Part shown: positions 9,097-17,530 of the stretch, in pieces | Position numbering within the stretch: position 1 is the stretch's first letter | Layout of the letters: each line of letters begins with the position of its first letter | From: 13-2-20CM-66-19 sp036273735 | GTDB taxonomy: Bacteria > Pseudomonadota > Gammaproteobacteria > Steroidobacterales > Steroidobacteraceae | Assembly (NCBI GenBank): GCA_036273735.1 | Contig: DASUHA010000101.1 | Location: 1-64,000 of the forward strand | Length of the DNA: 64,000 nt | Direction: 5' to 3' | Position numbers and translations under genes: made by a program | Notes under the pieces: generated by a model | Database searches by the model: none | What the model saw: the letters and a program-made list of their open reading frames with translations, nothing else | What the model was told of the DNA's origin: nothing

Positions 9097-11121
9097 ATGG
9101 AACACATTCCCTTCAAACTCGAGGCGGACTTCGAGCCTTCGGGCGATCAGCCTGAGGCCATCGAGAAGCTCGTCGAAGGTATTCGCGACGGCTTGAGCGC
9201 GCAAACGCTGCTCGGCGTCACGGGCAGTGGCAAGACCTACGTCGTGAGCCAAGTGATTGAAAAGATGCAGCGCCCGGCGCTGGTTCTTGCGCACAACAAG
9301 ACACTCGCGGCACAGCTCTACGGGGAGTTCCGCAGCTTCTTTCCGCAGAACGCTGTGGAGTACTTCGTCTCTTACTACGATTACTACCAGCCGGAAGCGT
9401 ACGTGCCGTCCTCCGATACCTACATCGAGAAGGACGCCTCCATCAACGAGCACATCGAGCAGATGCGGCTTTCTGCGACCAAGGCGCTGCTCGAGCGTCC
9501 GGACTCGATCATCGTCGCCACCGTCTCCTCGATCTACGGTCTCGGCGATCCGAAAGCGTATCTCGCGATGATCCTGCACCTGGACCGGGGCGACCGGATC
9601 GATCAGCGGCGGCTCCTGCGCCGCCTCGCCGACATGCAGTACACGCGCAACGACATGGACCTGACGCAAGGCACTTATCGCGTGCGCGGCGACGTTATTG
9701 ACATATTCCCGGCAGAATCCGAGCGTGAGGCGGTGCGGGTCGAGCTCTTCGACGACGTCATCGACTCGATCTCGCTCTTCGATCCGCTGACGGGTGCGAT
9801 CTCGCGCAAGGTACCGAGATTCACGGTCTATCCGGGTACGCACTACGTCACGCCCCGCGAGCGCCTGATCGGTGCCGTCGACTTCATCCGCGAGGAGCTG
9901 CACGAGCGGCTGGCGCAGCTGCGCGAGGCGGGCAAGCTCCTCGAGGCGCAGCGGCTCGAGCAGCGCACCATGTTCGACATGGAAATGCTGAAAGAGGTCG
10001 GCTACTGCGCCGGCATCGAGAACTACTCCCGCTATCTTTCCGGGCGCGCCCCGGGGGAGCCGCCGCCGTGCCTCTTCGACTATCTGCCGCGCAACGCGCT
10101 GCTCGTGGTCGATGAGAGCCATCAGACCATTCCGCAGCTCGGCGCCATGTATCGCGGCGACCGCTCACGCAAGGAGGTGCTGGTGGAATACGGGTTCCGC
10201 ATGCCCTCGGCACTCGACAACCGGCCGTTGAAGTTCGAGGAGTGGGAACGACTCGCGCCGCAGATGATCTTCGTCTCCGCGACTCCGGGCGGGTACGAGG
10301 CCAAACACGCCAGCCAGACCGTGGAGCTCGTCGTGCGCCCCACCGGACTCATCGACCCGCAGGTCGAGGTGCGGCCGGTGAGTACTCAGGTGGATGATGT
10401 GCTCTCGGAGATCAATAAGTGCGTCGAGAAGGACGAGCGCGTCCTCATCACCACGCTCACCAAGCGGATGGCGGAGGATCTGACCGACTACCTGCACGAG
10501 CATGGAGTGCGTGTGCGCTACCTGCACGCGGATATCGAGACGGTGGAGAGGACCGAGATCATCCGTGATCTGCGCCTGGGGAAATTCGACGTCCTCGTCG
10601 GCATCAACTTGCTGCGAGAAGGGCTCGACATGCCCGAGGTGTCCCTCGTCGCCATTCTCGATGCGGACAAGGAAGGGTTCCTGCGCTCCGACAACTCGCT
10701 CATCCAGACGATCGGCCGTGCCGCGCGCAATCTCAACGGCCGCGCCATTCTCTATGCCGACAAGGTCACCGGCTCCATGCAGCGTGCGATGGAGGAGACC
10801 GCTCGCCGGCGCGCCAAACAGCTGCAATACAACGAGGAGCATTCGATCACGCCGCGAGGCATCCACAAGGCGGTCACCGACATCATGGAGGGCGCCCGCG
10901 GGGGCGCGCCCCAGGGCGCGCAGCTGACTCGCGGCCGGCGCCGCGACGGCAAGCGTGGCGAAGCTGCCGCAGTGGACATGAAGCCGGAGGCGCTGGCGAG
11001 GCAGATGAAGAGGCTCGAGACCGAGATGCACAAGCGCGCGCGCAATCTGGAGTTCGAGGAAGCGGCCCGTCTGCGGGACGAGATCGAGCGCCTGAAGCAA
11101 CTGGAACTAGGCATTGCCTAG
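9097..11121 (+). CDS. uvrB: UvrABC nucleotide excision repair helicase subunit UvrB
   Basis: DNA damage recognition subunit that loads from UvrA and recruits UvrC. It is near-complete against the family (674 residues). Walker A GVTGSGKTY is near residue 40. The damage-probing beta-hairpin region YYDYYQPEAYVP follows, then DESH near 338, helicase motifs SATPG and TTLTKRMAEDLT, IGRAARN, and a C-terminal UVR coiled coil (residues about 635-672) that binds UvrC. The ATG at 9097 gives MEHIPFKLEADF, matching the usual family N-terminus. An in-frame GTG at 9046 would add 17 residues and cannot be excluded. The gene ends in TAG and is followed by a perfect hairpin. Confidence 0.95.
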   Translation: MEHIPFKLEADFEPSGDQPEAIEKLVEGIRDGLSAQTLLGVTGSGKTYVVSQVIEKMQRPALVLAHNKTLAAQLYGEFRSFFPQNAVEYFVSYYDYYQPEAYVPSSDTYIEKDASINEHIEQMRLSATKALLERPDSIIVATVSSIYGLGDPKAYLAMILHLDRGDRIDQRRLLRRLADMQYTRNDMDLTQGTYRVRGDVIDIFPAESEREAVRVELFDDVIDSISLFDPLTGAISRKVPRFTVYPGTHYVTPRERLIGAVDFIREELHERLAQLREAGKLLEAQRLEQRTMFDMEMLKEVGYCAGIENYSRYLSGRAPGEPPPCLFDYLPRNALLVVDESHQTIPQLGAMYRGDRSRKEVLVEYGFRMPSALDNRPLKFEEWERLAPQMIFVSATPGGYEAKHASQTVELVVRPTGLIDPQVEVRPVSTQVDDVLSEINKCVEKDERVLITTLTKRMAEDLTDYLHEHGVRVRYLHADIETVERTEIIRDLRLGKFDVLVGINLLREGLDMPEVSLVAILDADKEGFLRSDNSLIQTIGRAARNLNGRAILYADKVTGSMQRAMEETARRRAKQLQYNEEHSITPRGIHKAVTDIMEGARGGAPQGAQLTRGRRRDGKRGEAAAVDMKPEALARQMKRLETEMHKRARNLEFEEAARLRDEIERLKQLELGIA

Positions 11122-11152
11122 AACGTTGCACCGTGCGAAAGCAAGTAACTAA

Positions 11153-11179
11153 GCGATCCCGGGCCGCTCCCGGGATCGC
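11153..11179 (+). terminator. perfect 11-bp hairpin after uvrB
   Basis: GCGATCCCGGG at 11153-11163 is exactly complementary to CCCGGGATCGC at 11169-11179, with a 5-base loop. It lies about 30 bases after the uvrB stop. There is no T-tract after it, so it may be a weak or Rho-assisted terminator or a 3'-end stabiliser. Confidence 0.5.
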
Positions 11180-11239
11180 GGGATCGAAACGAGCGCAACG
11201 GCTGGCTGCTCAACGCGCCGCAGGCGACTTTGAGCCAAT

Positions 11240-13036
11240 ATGAACAGCACCCACGCAAGACCCACGGGAACCGTGCTCCTTACGGTCATCGTGGTCGTGG
11301 CCGTGCTGCGTCTCGCGCAGGACCTCTTCGTCCCGCTGGCGCTTGCCGTGCTGCTCACCTTTCTGCTCGCGCCCATCGTGGCGCGGCTGCAGCACTGGCA
11401 CATCAACCGACTGATTGCCGTGATCGTTTCCATCGCCCTGGCGCTTACGCTGATTGGCGTCGTCGGTGATGTCATCTTCGGACAGTTCTCCGACCTCGCG
11501 CACCAACTGCCGCAGTATGAGTTGCATCTGCGTGAGCACATCGCGCATCTGCGCGGATTCATGCGCGGCGGTGTGACCGACACCCTGGATGCCATCGAGC
11601 GGCTGACCCGGCAGATCCAGCGCTTGAACCCGGTCGCCAGCGTGCCTGTCGGTGTGCAGAAAGTGCTGATCGTGCAGCCGCCCGCGAGCGTGTTCGAGCT
11701 CATGAAGGATTTCGTCGGACCCCTGGTGAAGCCGCTCGGCTGGGCCCTCGCGGTGATGGTGTTGGTTGCCTTCATGCTGCTGAGGCTCCTCGACCTGCGC
11801 GAGCGCGTCATCCGGCTCCTCGGGCCGCGCAATCTTCAGGCGACCACGGCTGCGCTCAACGATGCCGCGGGCCGCGTGAGCCGGTATCTGCTGGTGCAGC
11901 TCCTCATCAACTCGCTCACCGGCCTCTGGGTCGGCGTTGGGCTCGCGCTGCTCGGTGTCCCTAACCCCGGCCTCTGGGGCGCGCTCACGCTGGTGCTGCG
12001 CTTCATTCCCTATGTCGGCATATGGACGGCAGCGGCAATGCCTTTCGCGCTGTCGTTCGCCGCGTTCGAGGACTGGATGCATCCGGCCATCGTCCTCGCC
12101 GTGTACGGCACCGTGGAGCTCTTCAATTACGCAGTGCTCGAGCCCTGGCTCTACGCCTCGCGAACCGGCGTCTCCCCGGTGGCGCTGCTGCTCGCTGCGG
12201 CATTCTGGACCTGGCTCTGGGGGCTCGCGGGCCTGCTGCTCTCAGTACCGATCACGGTGTGTCTCGTCGTCATGGGCAAGTACGTCCCGCAGCTCGAGTT
12301 TCTCGAAGTGCTGCTCGGTGATGAGCCCGCGCTCGAGCCGGGTCAGCAGCTCTATCAACGCCTGCTCACGAGCAACCGGGATGAGGCCGATGCGCTCCTG
12401 GAAGGGGCGCTGCGTGAGCACTCGCTGCGGGAGGTCTGCGACATCGCCATCGTGCCGGCGCTGAGGCTGCTCGAGGTGGATTTTGCCCGCGGAACCCTCA
12501 AGCCGGTACGGCGCCGCGCGGTGCTCGACCAGATTCAGCAATGGGTCGATGAGCTGCTCGAGAGCCAGCAGCGGGAGAGCGGCCGCGGTGTCTCGTGGCA
12601 GACGCCGTCGGTTCTCTGCATACCGGCCGAGGATCAGGGCGATGCCATCGTCGCGAGGCTCCTCGCCGCGGTACTGATCGACCGGGGCGTCAGTACGCGG
12701 GTGGCGGCGCCCGACCGAGTGGAGGAGGAGGTCACGGCGGGCGCCACCATAGGGCTCGAGGCGGTGGTCATCTCTGCGCTGCCGCCGGAAGCCGTTCCTC
12801 CGGCGAGGGCCGTGGTCAAACGGGTGCGCGCCCGCGCGCAAAACCTGCCGGTGATCGTCGGACTCTGGGGGCAGGATCAGGATCTCGACCGCGCCGGGCA
12901 GAGACTTCAGATGGTCGGTGTGAACCTGCTCGAGACTCGAGTAGGGAGGTGCGTCGAGGAGATCGAGCGCCTGCGGCGCACTCCGCGCCCCAACCCGACG
13001 GACGACGCCCCCGCCGAGGTGGTCCACGGGTCCTGA
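11240..13036 (+). CDS. AI-2E/PerM family membrane permease with long cytoplasmic C-terminus
   Basis: Polytopic inner-membrane protein of 598 residues. Residues 1 to about 350 form the AI-2E/PerM permease region, with paired N-terminal helices, a periplasmic/amphipathic segment and C-terminal helices including the family-like ALTLVLRFIPYVG and LLLSVPITVCLVVMGKY. Residues about 355-598 are soluble. First comes a helical part (LREVCDIAIVPALRLLEVDF), then an alternating beta/alpha segment (SVLCIPAEDQGDA, AVVISALPPEAVP, LPVIVGLWG) that resembles a B12-binding-like Rossmann fold, but without the DxHxxG cobalamin motif. Substrates of this permease family are mostly unknown; the AI-2 name does not prove quorum sensing. 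It lies between uvrB and tRNA-Val. Confidence 0.82.
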   Translation: MNSTHARPTGTVLLTVIVVVAVLRLAQDLFVPLALAVLLTFLLAPIVARLQHWHINRLIAVIVSIALALTLIGVVGDVIFGQFSDLAHQLPQYELHLREHIAHLRGFMRGGVTDTLDAIERLTRQIQRLNPVASVPVGVQKVLIVQPPASVFELMKDFVGPLVKPLGWALAVMVLVAFMLLRLLDLRERVIRLLGPRNLQATTAALNDAAGRVSRYLLVQLLINSLTGLWVGVGLALLGVPNPGLWGALTLVLRFIPYVGIWTAAAMPFALSFAAFEDWMHPAIVLAVYGTVELFNYAVLEPWLYASRTGVSPVALLLAAAFWTWLWGLAGLLLSVPITVCLVVMGKYVPQLEFLEVLLGDEPALEPGQQLYQRLLTSNRDEADALLEGALREHSLREVCDIAIVPALRLLEVDFARGTLKPVRRRAVLDQIQQWVDELLESQQRESGRGVSWQTPSVLCIPAEDQGDAIVARLLAAVLIDRGVSTRVAAPDRVEEEVTAGATIGLEAVVISALPPEAVPPARAVVKRVRARAQNLPVIVGLWGQDQDLDRAGQRLQMVGVNLLETRVGRCVEEIERLRRTPRPNPTDDAPAEVVHGS

Positions 13037-13142
13037 CGCTTGCTATACTGCCGGACCGCAGGCACCCCCCTATGCAGCGCGTATCCGCAGGCCGGCCCCG
13101 GTATCACGGCAGGCTCGGCCCGCAGGTCGTGCGCTTAAGACT

Positions 13143-13217
13143 AGGCGCGTAGCTCAGTGGTAGAGCACCACCTTGACATGGTGGTGGTCGGTGGTTCGAT
13201 CCCACTCGCGCCTACCA
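13143..13217 (+). tRNA. tRNA-Val (anticodon GAC)
   Basis: Complete cloverleaf: acceptor AGGCGCG/CGCGCCT, D arm GCTC/GAGC, anticodon stem CCACC/GGTGG with loop TTGACAT (anticodon GAC), and T arm GGTGG/CCACT with loop TTCGATC. Discriminator A and encoded CCA are at 13214-13217. It sits about 110 bases upstream of thrS. Confidence 0.97.
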
Positions 13218-13329
13218 TCGCCCCCAGGGCGCTTCCCGCCGGGACACGGTCGGGCAGCGCCCTCGTCGTGTGGCGGGGCGGTGGCCTCGTCCGCTTGCTC
13301 GATTTGAAGTGTTTGAGAGAGTCCTCCAG

Positions 13330-15258
13330 ATGCCAGTCGTGACTCTGCCTGACGGCAGTCAGCGCCACTTCGACCGCTCCGTGACGGTCGATGAAGTGGC
13401 GGGCGCCATTGGCGCAGGGCTGCGCAAAGCGGCGCTCGCGGGACGTGTCAACGGCAAGCTGGTCGATACCTCCTTCCTCATCGAGAGCGATGCCAACCTC
13501 GCCATCGTTACTGACAAGGACCCGGCGGGGCTCGAGGTCATCCGACACTCGACCGCACATCTGATGGCCCAGGCGGTGAAGCAGCTCTTCCCCGAGGCGC
13601 AGGTCACCATCGGGCCTGTGATCGAGGATGGTTTCTATTACGACTTCGCTTATCAGCGCCCGTTCACCACGGAGGATCTGGCGGCGATCGAGGCGCGGAT
13701 GACCGAGCTCGCCAAGGCCGACCAGAAGGTCACTCGTCGCGTCATGGGACGCGATGAGGCGGTCTCATTCTTCGAGGGTTTGGGCGAGCACTACAAAGCG
13801 CAGATCATCGGTAGCATTCCGGCGGGGGAGGCCATCAGCCTCTACGGTCAGGGCGACTGGGTCGACCTTTGCCGCGGACCGCACGTTCCGTCCACCGGCA
13901 AGCTCAAGGCCTTCAAGCTGACCAAAGTTGCGGGTGCCTATTGGCGCGGAGATTCCCGCAACGAGATGCTGCAGCGCATCTACGGCACCGCCTAGGCCGA
14001 CAAGAAACAGCTCGAGGAGTATCTGCACCGGTTGGAGGAGGCGGAGAAGCGCGACCACCGGCGCATCGGCAAGGAGCTCGACCTCTTTCACCTGCAGGAG
14101 GAGGCGCCGGGCGCGGTCTTCTGGCATCCGAAGGGGTGGAGCGTCTTTCAGACCCTGATCGGCTACATGCGCGAGCGACAGCAGGCCGCGGGCTACCAGG
14201 AAGTCAACGCGCCGGAGCTGATGGACGCCTCGCTCTGGGAGCAGTCCGGGCACGCGCAGACTTTCGGCGAGAACATGTATCTTACCAAGACCCCCGACGA
14301 GCGGGTCTACGCCATCAAGCCGATGAACTGTCCGGGGCACGTGCAGATCTTCAAGCACGGTCTGCGCAGCTACCGCGAGCTTCCTGTGCGCTTTGCGGAG
14401 TTCGGCAAGGTGCACCGCTACGAGCCCTCGGGTGCGCTGCATGGGCTCATGCGCGTGCGCGCCTTCACCCAGGACGACGGCCACGTCTTCGTCACCGAGG
14501 ATCAGATCACCGCGGAATCGGTGGCCATCACACGGCTCATCCTCGATATCTACCGGGACTTCGGCTTCGATGACGTGCGCGTCAAGTTCGCCGACCGGCC
14601 ACCGAAGCGCGTCGGCAGCGATGAAGTCTGGGACCGCTCCGAGCAGGCGCTGAAGGCAGCCCTGGCGGCCGCGGGGATCGAATACACCTTGAACCCGGGC
14701 GAGGGCGCCTTCTACGGGCCAAAGCTCGAGTTCGTCCTGCGCGATGCGATCGGCCGCGACTGGCAGTGCGGCACGCTCCAAGTGGACCTCAACATGCCCG
14801 GACGGCTCGGCGCCTATTACATCGATGAGCACAGCCAGAAGCGCATCCCGGTCATGCTGCACCGGGCCCTTTTCGGCTCGCTCGAGCGTTTCTTCGCGAT
14901 TCTGCTCGAGCACCACGCCGGGCGGCTGCCGGCCTGGCTGGCGCCCGTGCAGGCCGTCGTGATGAGCATCACCGACCGCCAGGACGAGTATGTCCGGTCT
15001 GTCACGGAAACCCTGAAAAATCAGGGTGTTCGGGTGGTGTCCGACTTGCGGAACGAGAAGGTGGGCTTTAAGATTCGCGAGCACACGCTGCAGCGTGTCC
15101 CGTATCTATTAGTGGCCGGCGACAAGGAGGTCGCGGCAAGTCTATTGTCAGTGCGCACCCGAAGCGGCAAGGACTTGGGCACGATGACCCCGGAGGCATT
15201 CGCCGAACGCCTCCGCATCGAGCTCGAGAGCCGCGGGCGCCGTACGTTGGAGGATTGA
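13330..15258 (+). pseudogene. thrS: threonyl-tRNA synthetase split by an in-frame TAG between editing and catalytic modules
   Basis: Class II aminoacyl-tRNA synthetase that charges tRNA-Thr. From the ATG at 13330 the frame gives the TGS domain (1 to about 60) and the editing domain with HSTAH near 72 and CRGPH near 181, then meets TAG at 13993-13995 (codon 222). The frame continues without shift: ADKKQLEEYL, then catalytic motifs including MNCPGHV (zinc Cys 334, same number as in E. coli), NEPSG-like YEPSGALHG, RVRAFTQDD, GEGAFYGPK and the anticodon-binding domain (DLRNEKVGFKIREHT). Relatives read GTAWADKK, so TGG became TAG. Restored length is 642 residues, standard. The stop falls at the end of the N2 editing domain. 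A TTG at 14032 could restart a 408-residue catalytic protein. Annotated as interrupted; function without repair or readthrough is open. Confidence 0.85.
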
Positions 15259-15264
15259 CGCATC
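15249..15264 (+). promoter_or_regulatory. strong ribosome site with AUC initiation codon for infC
   Basis: GGAGG at 15249-15253 lies inside the last thrS codons, eight bases before ATC at 15262-15264. From ATC the frame gives the expected IF3 N-terminus (ATKRVRRNEDISAPQLRV). No ATG, GTG or TTG is placed suitably: the first GTG at 15322 would remove about 20 conserved residues. IF3 rejects non-canonical initiation codons, and E. coli infC uses AUU for autocontrol, so the AUC here is very likely the regulatory start. Confidence 0.8.
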
Positions 15265-15783
15265 GCTAGTGCAACAAAGCGGGTCCGGCGCAACGAAGAC
15301 ATCAGCGCCCCGCAACTTCGTGTGATCGCGGCCGATGGGTCGCAGGCCGGTGTGATGTCCCGCTCCGAGGCGCTGCAAATGGCGGCGGCTTCGGAACTCG
15401 ATCTGGTCGAGGTGTCGCCGACCGCGGAGCCACCGGTCGTGCGCATCATGGACTACGGGAAATTCCTGTTCGAGCAGAACAAGAAGGCCCACTCGGCGAA
15501 GCGCAAGCAGAAGCAGATTCAGGTCAAGGAGGTGAAGTTTCGTCCCGGCACGGGAGAGGCGGATTACCAGATCAAGCTGCGTAATCTCGTCCGCTTTCTT
15601 ACCGAGGGCGACAAGGCCAAGGTGACATTACGTTTCCGCGGCCGTGAGATGGTGCACCAGGACATCGGGCGCAAGCTCCTCGATCGGGTCTCCACCGACC
15701 TCGCCACTCATGGCGTGGTCGAGCAGAACCCGCTCATGGAGGGAAAGCAGATGATCATGGTCTTTGCACCAAAAAAGAAGTAA
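15262..15783 (+). CDS. infC: translation initiation factor IF-3
   Basis: IF3 binds the 30S subunit, prevents premature 50S joining and checks the initiator tRNA/start codon. The protein is 173 residues. The N-domain holds LDLVEVSPTAEPPVVRIMDYGKF, followed by the lysine-rich linker (NKKAHSAKRKQKQ) and the C-domain (VKEVKFRPGTGEADYQIKL, RFLTEGDKAKVTLRFRGREM, GKQMIMVFAPKKK). The start is ATC, chosen for the GGAGG eight bases upstream and the full-length N-terminus. The gene begins three bases after the thrS stop in the same frame, so coupling to thrS translation is likely. If the thrS amber reduces ribosome flow, infC expression would rely on its own site. Confidence 0.93.
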   Translation: MASATKRVRRNEDISAPQLRVIAADGSQAGVMSRSEALQMAAASELDLVEVSPTAEPPVVRIMDYGKFLFEQNKKAHSAKRKQKQIQVKEVKFRPGTGEADYQIKLRNLVRFLTEGDKAKVTLRFRGREMVHQDIGRKLLDRVSTDLATHGVVEQNPLMEGKQMIMVFAPKKK

Positions 15784-15828
15784 CGCTTCTAAGCTATTGA
15801 AAAAGCTGGAATCGTTCGCCCGTAGCGG

Positions 15829-15870
15829 GTAGCCCGGATGAGCGTCCGGGTGCCTTGCGACCGGGGCTAC
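15829..15870 (+). repeat. imperfect palindrome (REP-like or L20 leader structure) between infC and rpmI
   Basis: GTAGCCCGG at the left end pairs with CCGGGGCTAC at the right end (one bulged base). An alternative inner hairpin CCCGGA-TGAGCG-TCCGGG (15833-15850) excludes the outer one. The GTAGCCCGGATGAGCG text resembles intergenic palindromes common in gammaproteobacteria. Because it is in the rpmI leader, a role in L20 autoregulation is also possible. Confidence 0.45.
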
Positions 15871-15896
15871 AGCAACGAGTTGAGGAGTTTCTTTCG

Positions 15897-16100
15897 ATGC
15901 CCAAGTTGAAAACCAACCGGGCCGCAGCCAAGCGCTTTCGCAAAACGGCGAAGGGCTTCAAGCGGTACGCGTCCAAACGCCGCCACAACCTCGGCCACAA
16001 GGACCGCAAGGTCAAGCGCCACGCCCGCTCGGGCGGTACCAGCCTCGTGCACGAGACCGACACCGGTCGTCTCGAGCAACTGCTTCCGTACCACAAGTAA
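15897..16100 (+). CDS. rpmI: 50S ribosomal protein L35
   Basis: Small, very basic ribosomal protein of 67 residues, standard length. It starts MPKLKTNRAAAKRF, with the conserved core TAKGFKRYASKRRHNL and a C-terminal LLPYHK. The ATG at 15897 has TGAGGAG about 10 bases upstream; a longer in-frame extension from 15855 is not supported by the family. It lies between infC and rplT in the conserved operon. Confidence 0.96.
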   Translation: MPKLKTNRAAAKRFRKTAKGFKRYASKRRHNLGHKDRKVKRHARSGGTSLVHETDTGRLEQLLPYHK

Positions 16101-16122
16101 CGCGCGCACGAGGTAATCCAAC

Positions 16123-16485
16123 ATGGCAAGAGTCAAGCGTGGCGTGACGGCCGGGCGCCGTCACAAGAAAGTTCTGGGCAAGGCGAAGGGCTATTACAAC
16201 GCCCGGCGCAAGGTCTATCGCGCGGCCAAGCAGGCCGTCATCAAGGCGGGGCAGTATGCCTACCGCGATCGCCGGCAGAAGAAGCGCGAGTTCCGCGCAC
16301 TGTGGATCGCTCGCATCAATGCCGCCGCGCGAATACACGGGCTTTCCTACAGCCGCATCATCAACGGACTGGGCAAGGCGGGTCTCGAGGTCGACCGCAA
16401 GGTGTTGGCGGACATCGCCGTGCATGACAGCGTGGCATTCGCCGCCATCGCCCAGCAGGCGAAGACCGCACTCGGCATGGCGTAA
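16123..16485 (+). CDS. rplT: 50S ribosomal protein L20
   Basis: Ribosomal protein of 120 residues that binds 23S rRNA early in 50S assembly and represses its own operon in many bacteria. Diagnostic sequence: MARVKRGVTAGRRHKKVLG, AKGYYNARRKVYRAAKQAV, YAYRDRRQKKREFRALWIARINAA, and the C-terminal RNA-binding half YSRIINGLGKAGLEVDRKVLADIA. It is full length, 22 bases after rpmI and 20 bases before pheS. Confidence 0.97.
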   Translation: MARVKRGVTAGRRHKKVLGKAKGYYNARRKVYRAAKQAVIKAGQYAYRDRRQKKREFRALWIARINAAARIHGLSYSRIINGLGKAGLEVDRKVLADIAVHDSVAFAAIAQQAKTALGMA

Positions 16486-16505
16486 CCCAGGGCGGGCCTT
16501 GCGCC

Positions 16506-17528
16506 ATGCAGGACCTGACCTCCCTCGTAAACGAGGCTTTGAGCGAGGTGGCGGCGAGCCCGGACCTCGCCGGCCTCGATGAGGCACGGGTACGCTGGCT
16601 CGGGAAGAAGGGCACCCTCACCGAGCAGTTGAAATCCCTGGGCGGGCTCGCGGCCGCCGAGCGGCCTGCGGCCGGCCAGCGGATCAACGAGGCCAAGGAG
16701 CGGGTGCAGGCTGCCATCGAGGCGAGGCGCGAGGCCCTGGCGCGGGCGGATGTCGAGCGGGAGCTCGCCGCCGGCCGCATCGACGTCACGCTGCCGGGCC
16801 GCGGCGAGCAGCGCGGCGGGCTCCATCCAGTCACGCTGGCGCGCCTTCGCATGGAGGAGATCTTTCGCCGCGCGGGCTTCGAGATCGCCACGGGTCCGGA
16901 GATCGAGGACGATTTCCACAACTTCGAGGCGCTCAACTTCCCGCCCAATCACCCCGCGCGGGCGATGCACGACACGTTCTACTTCCCGGACGGGCGCCTC
17001 CTGCGCACGCATACCTCGCCGGTGCAGATCCGTGCCATGTTGAGCCAGGGCGCGCCGATCGCAATCGTGGCGCCAGGAAGGGTCTATCGGTGCGATTCCG
17101 ACATGACGCACTCGCCAATGTTTCACCAGGTCGAGGGACTCAAGGTCGACGAGAACATCAGCTTCGCCAACATGAAGGCGGCGCTGCACGGGTTCCTGCA
17201 GGCGTTCTTCGAGCGTGATCTCGCGATGCGCCTTCGGCCCTCGTACTTCCCCTTTACCGAGCCTTCCGCCGAAGTCGACATGTCCTGTGTGTTCTGCGAG
17301 GGCAAGGGCTGCCGCACCTGCAAGCACACCGGCTGGCTCGAGATCGCCGGCTGCGGCATGGTGCATCCCAACGTGCTCATGGCGAGCGGCATCGATGCGG
17401 AGCGCTACACGGGCTACGCGTGGGGCATGGGAATCGATCGGCTCGCGATGCTGCGCTACGGGGTGAGCGATCTCAGACTCTTCTTCGACAACGATCTGCG
17501 CTTCCTCGAGCAGTTCCGGGCACTCTGA
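16506..17528 (+). CDS. pheS: phenylalanyl-tRNA synthetase alpha subunit
   Basis: Catalytic alpha chain of the alpha2beta2 synthetase that charges tRNA-Phe. It has 340 residues. The N-terminal coiled coil (about 1-85) binds tRNA. The class II core has GRVYRCDSDMTHSPMFHQVEGL, EPSAEVDMSCVFC, a CxGxGCRTCKHTGW segment, and GYAWGMGIDRLAMLRYGVSDLR (motif 3). No break was seen. It overlaps nothing and sits two bases before the pheT start, so the two are cotranscribed and probably translationally coupled. Confidence 0.96.
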   Translation: MQDLTSLVNEALSEVAASPDLAGLDEARVRWLGKKGTLTEQLKSLGGLAAAERPAAGQRINEAKERVQAAIEARREALARADVERELAAGRIDVTLPGRGEQRGGLHPVTLARLRMEEIFRRAGFEIATGPEIEDDFHNFEALNFPPNHPARAMHDTFYFPDGRLLRTHTSPVQIRAMLSQGAPIAIVAPGRVYRCDSDMTHSPMFHQVEGLKVDENISFANMKAALHGFLQAFFERDLAMRLRPSYFPFTEPSAEVDMSCVFCEGKGCRTCKHTGWLEIAGCGMVHPNVLMASGIDAERYTGYAWGMGIDRLAMLRYGVSDLRLFFDNDLRFLEQFRAL

Positions 17529-17530
17529 GC

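Noticed and set aside
9073..10122. Long antisense open frames in uvrB, thrS and TonB receptor genes
   Set aside because: They mirror high-GC codon use of the real genes on the other strand and show no domain or ribosome site.
11240..13036. Quorum-sensing exporter based on the AI-2E name
   Set aside because: The family name is historical. No luxS or AI-2 genes are nearby, and the tail suggests another role.
2015..15258. General stop-codon reassignment (TAG or TGA read as Trp)
   Set aside because: Many genes in the window end at TAG or TGA exactly where their families end (uvrB, cytochrome c, both oxidases, copA and thrS C-termini). Reassignment would extend them all.
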